Assembly (NCBI GenBank): GCA_019055375.1
Contig: JAHQIW010000349.1
Span: 1 to 64,000 of the forward strand
Source: Parelaphostrongylus tenuis
Taxonomy: Eukaryota > Nematoda > Chromadorea > Rhabditida > Metastrongylidae
DNA length: 64,000 nucleotides
Direction: 5' to 3'
In this document: in pieces, positions 56,340 to 64,000 of the stretch
Layout of the letters: every line of letters starts with the position of its first letter
Numbering within the stretch: position 1 is the stretch's first letter
Notes under the pieces: model-generated
Seen by the model: only the letters and a program-made list of their open reading frames with translations
Told to the model about the DNA's origin: nothing
The model's database searches: none
Program-made: the position numbers and the translations under genes

Positions 56340-58770
56340 GCAATTTTCTGGAAACCAGCAACAAAGCAGACAAAATCGAGTAAACAGTAGTTTTTGGACC
56401 TTATTTCTCCAGTTTGCGAATTCCTCTTCTTTTTAGGGGAAGTAGTGGTTTGACTAATGATGGAATGATGCAGCACTATGTAGAATTTTGAAATAACGGT
56501 TAGGTTAAACGTCCCATCGATGTTCACACGTTCAGTTTGCTTACTCTTCACTAGAAGTCTCTAAGATCTATCACTTAAAGAGAGACTACTACATCTTTGA
56601 GCTTTCAGAGGTTTTTTGTGTCGGCATAAAGAGCTCAGATGCCCTCACAGAGTGGTACTTTCGTTCTTATGTTTAATTTCTAATGTTAAGCCAATTGAAG
56701 ATCAGGTGTTACTTCGGGGAAACGAATTTTTTCTTTTAAGAAAAAGTGATCTTTTTTGTGTAACTTCTCCAACCTGATATAAAATGCGTTAGTCTCACCT
56801 TCTTAATAGCTGTCATAGAATAAAATGCATTTTACTGAAAAATTCTTCATTCTCTCTCTTTTCAAAGGGATAAGCTTGGGCCAGTGTCTCAGTTATGGAA
56901 ACTAACTTATGAGTTTATTCATTGCCTCAAGATAGGCTAAGGTTCCAATAGCCCCGCTTGCTTTCGTGCTACCCAAAGATGTCGTGGCAGTTTTTTTGGG
57001 ACAGTGGAACAAGTCTCATTATTTTCACTTGTTCACGATATGTCAACCATATAGAGTGAGTATAGGGTGACGCATTACTCAGCCTCATTACTAAACAGCT
57101 CAAAATTTCTTAACTAAGTGAGATTCATGAAATTCTTGACTATATAACAAATCGGAAAACTACCAAAAATTGGAAAAATTAGTCTCGAAAATGGTTACAA
57201 CGTCAACGATATGCACAACGATACGTCGTTATTACCTTTGATTGTTCCCGCAGTGATTTATGTTTCTTCGACTTCCCATCAGTTTTACTGGAGAATGTGG
57301 TTAAATCGTGCTTTTTAATGTTGCGCTTCTTTTCGTTCAAATTTGACTTTGCCTGCAAGAGAATGTTGATTAGAAAAGCAATTCAAAGTTAATTTTGTAA
57401 TTACATTTTTTAGAAATCAAACGTGAGACTAATTGAAGTAAACAATATATACTATATAAGCTTTCAAAGTTTGCTTAGAATTGAAACTTAACTATGTGAT
57501 AACAAAAAAAAAAACAGTTGTGAAGTTGAGAAAAAATGGAATGCGACTGCAAAACATTATCTTTCATTGGTTAGCAAGACGTAATATGGAGGTCTTTTCA
57601 CAAACAAGCATATTGTCAAAATCGGCAGTTCTGAAGCTATCGAACGACTACAAAAACATAGGCTAAAAAAAGAAAAATGTATAAACAAGTGCTAGACAAC
57701 ACTTGGAAATATGTTCGTTAAACATCGCGCGATGTTGCGAACAATGATACACATATATGTACCATATACTCAAAAACTTGAAAAACGAAAACTCGCCGCT
57801 TGCGATAACGATTATGCTGCTATCCACAAAGGGTTAATTATTAACCCGGCATCCAAAGAGAGACGGTCATTTGGAAGATGTACAGATCTGTTAACAATCT
57901 ATTTTTGAATCACACTTTTGAACAGATTACCATTGCATGGAAATATCTATGATTTTAGTGAATTTGCATATATCAAATATTTGCCAGATCTACGCAGAGA
58001 TATGTGTATATTTCCTCACTCATTGTGAATTATATAAGAGTCAAATGTGTTGTACATTTACGTTGCTTGCTCCAAAGTCAAGTTCTCTATGCAATTTTCA
58101 ATTTTTCTATGTTTATATACTCTGTATAACTTCCATGGTCTTCCAAGTATTATTTTATGCATGCTGCAATTACGCTTTTGCGGGAATATAAAAGAAGCTT
58201 GTAGATTGTGTCCAATATCAAGTCTATGGTAGTAGATTTTGCAACTTATGTATAGCACATCTCAATGCTTGTTAATAATTTCTGTCATAACTCTTTTCGC
58301 ACTGTAGCGAAGATCCACTCTATCATCTAGAAGACGAAGGAAAAATCTGTTGCTGATCAGAAGTTTAAATTTAGACTTGGATTACGTGGGCAAAACCAAT
58401 TTACATTCCGTATCCTGCTGAGTGTTTATCGATAAAGAAAACAACATAGTAAAGAGGGAATCATTTTTGAGCGGAATGAAGGAGGCGATTAGGAAGTTGA
58501 GGATTGCTCTAGCGACGATAAATCTTTACAACTCGTCAGGACTTAGATTCATTGAGGATTATAACCAAAGTGAGCTCTTCTTCAACATACGATAAGATTC
58601 AATCACGTTTTTCATGCTAGATATGTAGATTGTACTTCTGAAGCTCTTATTTACCCTTGTTCCTGGAAAGATTAATCAGTTGTGAAAACGTTTTCTTGAA
58701 ACTATCGAGATTTTTCACCTTGTGGAGACATCGTCTTCAGTTTTGCAGGAAACTTTCAAAAAAATATGAT
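56340..58770. other. Intergenic, no gene recognised
   Basis: Short AT-rich frames only. I found no exon chain or repeat pairing apart from those listed. Confidence 0.4.
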
Positions 58771-58775
58771 GCCAA

Positions 58776-58860
58776 AACTACAGCTATACTAATAGGTTGT
58801 AATTATCAAAAAAGTTATGACGTCACAACTACACCTATACTAATAGGTTGTTCAAAAAGC
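58776..58860 (+). repeat. Short direct repeat beside the mariner fragment
   Basis: AACTACAGCTATACTAATAGGTTGT recurs 51 bases on as AACTACACCTATACTAATAGGTTGT. The second copy runs into TCAAAAAGC, which resembles a mariner terminus (GGTTGTTCAAAAAG). Confidence 0.55.
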
Positions 58861-58980
58861 TCTATCGTGTTGCTTGAGAAAATGATTTTTACATCTGTAT
58901 TTATTGTAAACTTAAGCTCATCAGAAAGCTCGTTTTCTTGCGCATGGAACCATACGTCACTTGTCTACATAGCCCACAGA

Positions 58981-59334
58981 ATGGAACTGTCCATCGAAGA
59001 AATTCGTTTGCTGATCCACTTCCACTGCAAATTGGCTGTTAGCGCTTCTGAAGCTTGTCGAGAAATCTGCAAGGCATATGCTGACGAAAAATGTGATGTT
59101 CGTACAGCTCAGCACTGGATCAAGACCTTCCGTGAAGTAAGAGTCCGACTGACTAACAAGCCAAGAGCGGGACGTCCATAAAAAGTTGATCGCCAAGCAG
59201 TCGTCAATCGCAGTGAAGGAAATCCATCGATGAGCTGCCAGACGTTGGCTGACGAGTTTGATTATTATCCAATAACAACTTAGCAGATTCTAGCGAATTG
59301 TATTGATGTGGAAGGAGACTATATCGACTATTAG
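58981..59334 (+). pseudogene. Mariner transposase N-terminal remnant with in-frame stops
   Basis: Reads MELSIEEIRLLIHFHCKLAV, SEACREICKAY and RTAQHWIKTFREVRV, the mariner HTH_48 domain, then RAGRP followed by a stop at 59,179. The same frame resumes as KVDRQAVVN..NPSMSCQTLADEF, the second helix-turn-helix, before another stop. The catalytic domain is absent. Confidence 0.75.
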
Positions 59335-59339
59335 TTTCT

Positions 59340-61500
59340 CTTTTGCTTGAGCCTAAGTGATGTACAAAAAATTTCTTTCCGCGCATTTTGGAAACACGAC
59401 AGAACGTTCATTACTAGATGAATTAAATTAAAAAAAAAACACCTTGTTTTCAATGTCGCTATGACAATAAGAAGTCCAAACTGCATAAATTGCACGTATA
59501 AAATGAAACTTGAAAATTTCATACCGTCTAACATTTTTTTACAACAAGAATTCTAGAACAATAGTAAGAGGATGTGGAAAAAAAGCAAGGAAATGTTCCA
59601 AAAGTTACACTGTAAGGAAGCACATTGATGTATACGCATTTCGTGAAAATTTATCACCTTTTACACTGTGTTATCTTAATGATGTATGTCCTATATAAAT
59701 ATAATCAACTTATTATCGTTTCATCGTAGCAATAAGTTGTTCAGGAATCACTGCATCTGAGAAATATTAGTAATCTTCTCATTAGTAGCATTCTCGCTAC
59801 TACGCTCAATAAGACGAACAAACTCGACCGAAAAACAGTCTCTGCGAATTGTAAAGTGTAGAAAATAGATATCTTCAGGATACGTGCGATACAACATCTG
59901 TCATATGGAAGCTATCAATGAAATAATAGAAGTATGCAGGAAAGCTCCTGAGTCGAAATAAACAGCTCGAGAAAAATGATCACTGCGCCATCTACTCAAA
60001 AGTCACATATGATAAACAATCTCAGTTTTGTTGAGTGAAATTTGGATAAGCAATTAAAAAACATTTTTTCTTGCCTTTTAATTAACTCTATAAATCAAAA
60101 TGAATATAGATGCATCGATTAACAACCAACTGACGATGTTTGCATACTTAGGATAATAATCGTTCTGAATGTTCACAGAATTGGCGTGAATAAATGACTC
60201 TGAGATTCGTTCTGCCTCATGATTTTCTATGTTGGTGAAGAGTCTTTCTGAAGAACTATTCTGTCTGTGAGTGTAATAGGTACACCATTACTTAAGATCA
60301 ACGACGTAAATTTATTGCATGAGAATTATTAGCGAAAGCCCCCGAATTCATGGTCCCATATATCATTTATTCATCTGTCGGTCGTTTGGTCGGACGGCCG
60401 TCTATCCGTCCGTCTGACTTACAACAATTTTCATTCCACTCAGCAGATACATTCACAGAGCGAGTACGGCTGAAGAACATTTCCCACCATTCTAAAGCGT
60501 CAATCTTAAGGTGAAATTCAAATTATAACAACACAAACCTCGTATCCAAGAATAATACTCCTCGTGTTTTCATGTAACACCTCACAGAGGTAGAAAAAAT
60601 GATTGGTGAAGCACTTCAAACCGCTGTATTAGCATACCACGAAAAATTTGCGCCGGCGACCTCGAACTCCTGCGCCCAGTCTATGTAGCACACCCACAAC
60701 TGAACGGCTCATAAGAAGGTGAAAATCATTTAAATATCATTTATTGTGAGATACACACTGTTTTAATAGCTGTTCAGCTCCAAGAAACCAAATAACTCTA
60801 CACCACTTGATCAATCGCGTTTTAATCATGTCAAAAAACAGATAAGGGTTACAGTTCTTGGCAATGATAATTCTGTTTATGAAAGGCATATGCCAACAAA
60901 TCGTTGAAGTAATGAGAGTCAATACTGTTTGGAGTAAGACTTCCGTGTGTTGACCATTAAATAACTCAAAATGTTATCCATATCGAAACTCCTTTGTTGA
61001 ACTGAAACAGCAAAAAGCGAGCGTAACTCTCTGTACTCAGAAACGGCTAGTTGTCGTCTTGAACTAGCAATGTTCTACATTTCTGTAAAATCCGATCTGT
61101 TGAGGGATAATACTGAAACTACATTATCATGTAAGATTGCAACTTTGGTTCCAGAAAGAACCAGCGAAAACTTCTTGTATTGTTGTAATTGAAGATTTGT
61201 TCAATAGAATGGTAAGCCACTATGAGCATTACGTAAATATTTTTATTTAATTAACCAAAATTTCATCAGCAAACGTTTCCAACAGTTTTCATTCTTACTG
61301 ACACACTAAAGGTTACTCCATTTACAAAAGAAACTGGGGAAGCAAAGATTTGGAGAAGTAGAAATGACATGAGATTGGAAAAATGAGAGTTATAAATATC
61401 GTAAGGCGTTTCAAACTTGGAATACAGAAATGTCTAATGTAGAACAATAGGATGTGGGTCAGATTTGAAATCTACAGAAAAACTTTTCACTTTGTTCGTA
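59340..61500. other. Intergenic, no gene recognised
   Basis: Contains a low-complexity GTCG/GTCC run (60,378-60,418). A minus-strand tRNA-like relic at about 60,645-60,705 has GAGTTCGAGGTCGC in the box B position. No exons recognised. Confidence 0.4.
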
Positions 61501-61504
61501 CATG

Positions 61505-61740
61505 GGTACATACGGCGTATTGGTTAAATCTGTAATGCAGATGTGGTCGCTGTTTCAACCACGCGACCTCGCTAATCAAGTTCTACATTCCTGCCAAGGC
61601 CAGTAAGTTCGTATTAGACGTCTGGCAAGATATCAGGATTGATTTGATGCACCGGTAAGCCAGAACGTAGATGTGCATTCAATCATCTCACCGATGTTAC
61701 GGTTGGAGTTGAATGCATTGCGCATCATGGATCACAACCC
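61505..61740 (+). repeat. tRNA-derived SINE, copy 9 (old)
   Basis: ACATACGGCGTATTGGTTAA head and TAGATGTGCATTCAATCATC, GTTGAATGCATTGCGCATC body match the family; both boxes are decayed. Confidence 0.55.
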
Positions 61741-61744
61741 ACCG

Positions 61745-64000
61745 TATTATAATCATATTCGCGATATCGTAGAAGAGTACACATAAACACCAGAAGAGAG
61801 GTAAGAAGAACTTCTTGAAAAATTGCTCCTCGATGAGACACGTGTTTATTATGGAAGAATAGTGAGGGAACTTCTACTCTCGATTGTGACGTAACATGTA
61901 CTAGGGCGGCCGATTACGAATATTTCATGCTGACAGTACTGAATTTTTTTCATCATCGAACTCTTCCTATTTTTCGTTTGCCATTTTCACTCGTTCACTA
62001 TAAATACGAGCGAAAGCGTTTGTTATGAGCAGGCTATGGAGTTCATAGATCAGCCTCGCGATATTGATAACATTCCAGGATGAATTCAAGAACCAATGTT
62101 CCATGGAACCATTCTCTTGAACGTTTCATTCTAATCACTCTCTAGGTATTGAATTTTGGAGATGATCCAGTGAGATTTTTCGAGAAAGTTCTCCAATGCT
62201 TCAAGGCGATGTTAAGTGACAATCAAAAGAACCACACCATAAAGAGTAACGCAAGCGAGAAAAAAGGATAATGATCGATTTTGAAAATCGATCGATAGCT
62301 ATATTTTACATTGATCATCATTCCATGAAATTTTCATGACTGTGCAGCACATATGATGATGCCGAGGACTGAAATCGTTGAACAAAATTTTTTCTTCTGA
62401 ATTTATGTTTTCATACCGCGAATAGCATCATTTCATCTGCACGGGGCATGAACGAGGACACAGAAAAGATGTAGTACATTAGGCCTCATCGTCATCGGAT
62501 GGAAGGAACTAGATTTCCGACTTGACATGACAAAGCCATTGATATGGACGAAACTACTTAGCAATGAACGCACATCAAATGATGTTGAAGCCAAATGTCG
62601 ATGCATAAGAAACGCATAGCCAAACGATCGTCGAAAGTTATTTTCAAGGAAAAAAAAAAAACTAGACTACCGACGCTTTTTCTAGCACTTTAATAACGCT
62701 GAAACTTAAACTATTATTTCCTGCTTTTGAAGATGGGTTAAAATAGGTTAAAACTTGAAAATTCTAGATGCTCGTCCTACTGAGTACATATGCAGACTCC
62801 AAGACAAGTATTCGGTGAAAGGGCAGTGTTTTCCTGATGTGGAGAAATTTTTTTCAAGGCCATCTTTTAGTACTCCGAGACTCACGATGTCAACCGTGTC
62901 AGGGAGATCTATTGACAACATTTGCGCTTAAGATTCTCATCGAAATTGAAGCACACAAAATGATTACTTTCGAATTTTCAAAAACTTCTCAACTATACAA
63001 ATGTCTTTTATTGGCAACAATGATTAAAAATAATATCATTAGTAAGCGAAGAATGACCTACCAGATCTTTTGTAGGTGAAATTGTTGACTTTATATCTTC
63101 ACATGATTTTGCACCATTTATTCGCTTTTTTCGATGAAAAATTGTCAAGAACGGTGAGGTTTTTGCTGCAGGCTCTGTAGTTGTCATCTGCTTAAAACAT
63201 TTAATATTGAAGTAGGCAACAAAGTTGCAAAGTAACGAAGTAGAACAACAAAGTTTTGTCATAAATGAAAAAGAACAATGAAGAAAGAGGAGAAGGTGAA
63301 AAATTATGTTCGCGCTGAATTATAACATTGAGAAAATGAGCTATACGACCGTTACATCCTTGTGCATTAGTCATGAATTTCGGTGGTTACCGTAATCAGT
63401 AGGTGGTACAATGTCAGAAGCATTACTTTCAGCGGAGAAGATGAAATAAAATTGATAGCACAACTCAACGAGACATTCCGAAAATTATCATAAAACTTAC
63501 TTAATAGACGTTTAAACAAAAAAAAGAACAAGAAAGGCGTAAAAACTTTCCGTTATACGAAGTGTTTTAGCTGATAAGTGTTCGCATTGAACGTTGTACA
63601 TAAAATATTCTGATGAGGAAAATTTCTCAAAATCATAGCTGTTCAAGTGGTAATGTGTGAAAGACGCGATTACGAAAGCGGATAAGAGCTTGCTTGAAGT
63701 GTTTTTCGTGGATCGGGTATGGGGGAGGGGTTGGAGTATTGGAAGCTAGCGTTCTATCGTTTCTTTATGCTAATAAAGGACTAGAATGGTAACAGTGGTG
63801 GCAACGATGTCGATAAATCATTGAATAGTCTGTCGTTTCATGCGATTTAAACCATCTATGATGAAGTGGGTACTTAATATAATGGACAACACTAACGATA
63901 TCAACGGCGACATCTACAGCAAGATTACTAAATCATAACATAAACAGTAAAGACAAACTTTTAAATAAACAACTGCGCAAGGATTAGGAATTATGAGAAG
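61745..64000. other. Intergenic to the window end, no gene recognised
   Basis: Short frames only; nothing with a domain or splice-consistent partners. Confidence 0.4.

Noticed and set aside
60378..60418. GTCG/GTCC-rich run as a regulatory site
   Set aside because: Low-complexity tandem sequence without any supporting context.
1..64000. CRISPR array, operons, ribosome binding sites, bacterial IS elements
   Set aside because: Direct repeats found are SINEs, microsatellites or transposon copies; there is no regular repeat-spacer pattern and the gene structure is eukaryotic.

Overview
The window looks like nematode nuclear DNA. It is AT-rich, with small exons flanked by GTAAGT/GTGAGT donors and T-rich CAG/TAG acceptors, and one acceptor lies just upstream of a start codon, as in trans-spliced nematode genes. 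The transposons (RTE-type LINEs whose encoded C-terminus reads [12 protein letters not shown], many mariner remnants, tRNA-derived SINEs) fit a clade V strongylid or hookworm-like worm. The species assignment is inference. I see no bacterial-type genes, rRNA, intact tRNA genes or CRISPR array.

The main feature is one split gene on the + strand, about 20.48-41.95 kb. I rebuilt it exon by exon from splice sites and reading phase into about 22 exons and about 1,000 residues. It encodes a signal peptide, a short Cys-containing N-terminal segment, several fibronectin type III (FN3)-like modules reminiscent of anosmin/KAL-1, one transmembrane helix and an intracellular protein-kinase-like domain. 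The kinase landmarks lie in the right order across exons 15-22, but the Gly-rich loop is lost, HRD is HLH and DFG is DFC. The product is therefore predicted to be a receptor pseudokinase. The ex7-ex8 junction is unresolved, the ex5-ex6 donor is weak, and a one-base reading-frame break sits in the last kinase helix.

The introns of this gene are full of mobile DNA: five copies of a tRNA-derived SINE, an antisense RTE of about 3 kb (27.4-30.4 kb), a solo RTE 3' end, mariner-type elements, hairpin elements and (TA)n tracts. Intron 8 also holds a roughly 100-nt inverted copy of part of exon 6, joined to a SINE-like tail.

Upstream (0-20.4 kb) I find no convincing gene, only three unassigned ORFs and repeats: a second RTE lineage interrupted by a palindromic MITE (6.8-8.0 kb), a mariner fragment, copies of a second tRNA-derived repeat and a hairpin element. 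Downstream (42-64 kb) there is one plausible minus-strand terminal exon of unknown family near 43.3-43.6 kb, two TTAA-type piggyBac-like elements, nested mariner/RTE elements, another RTE-2 copy, two mariner N-terminal fragments and further SINEs. The rest is AT-rich intergenic sequence with no recognisable genes.
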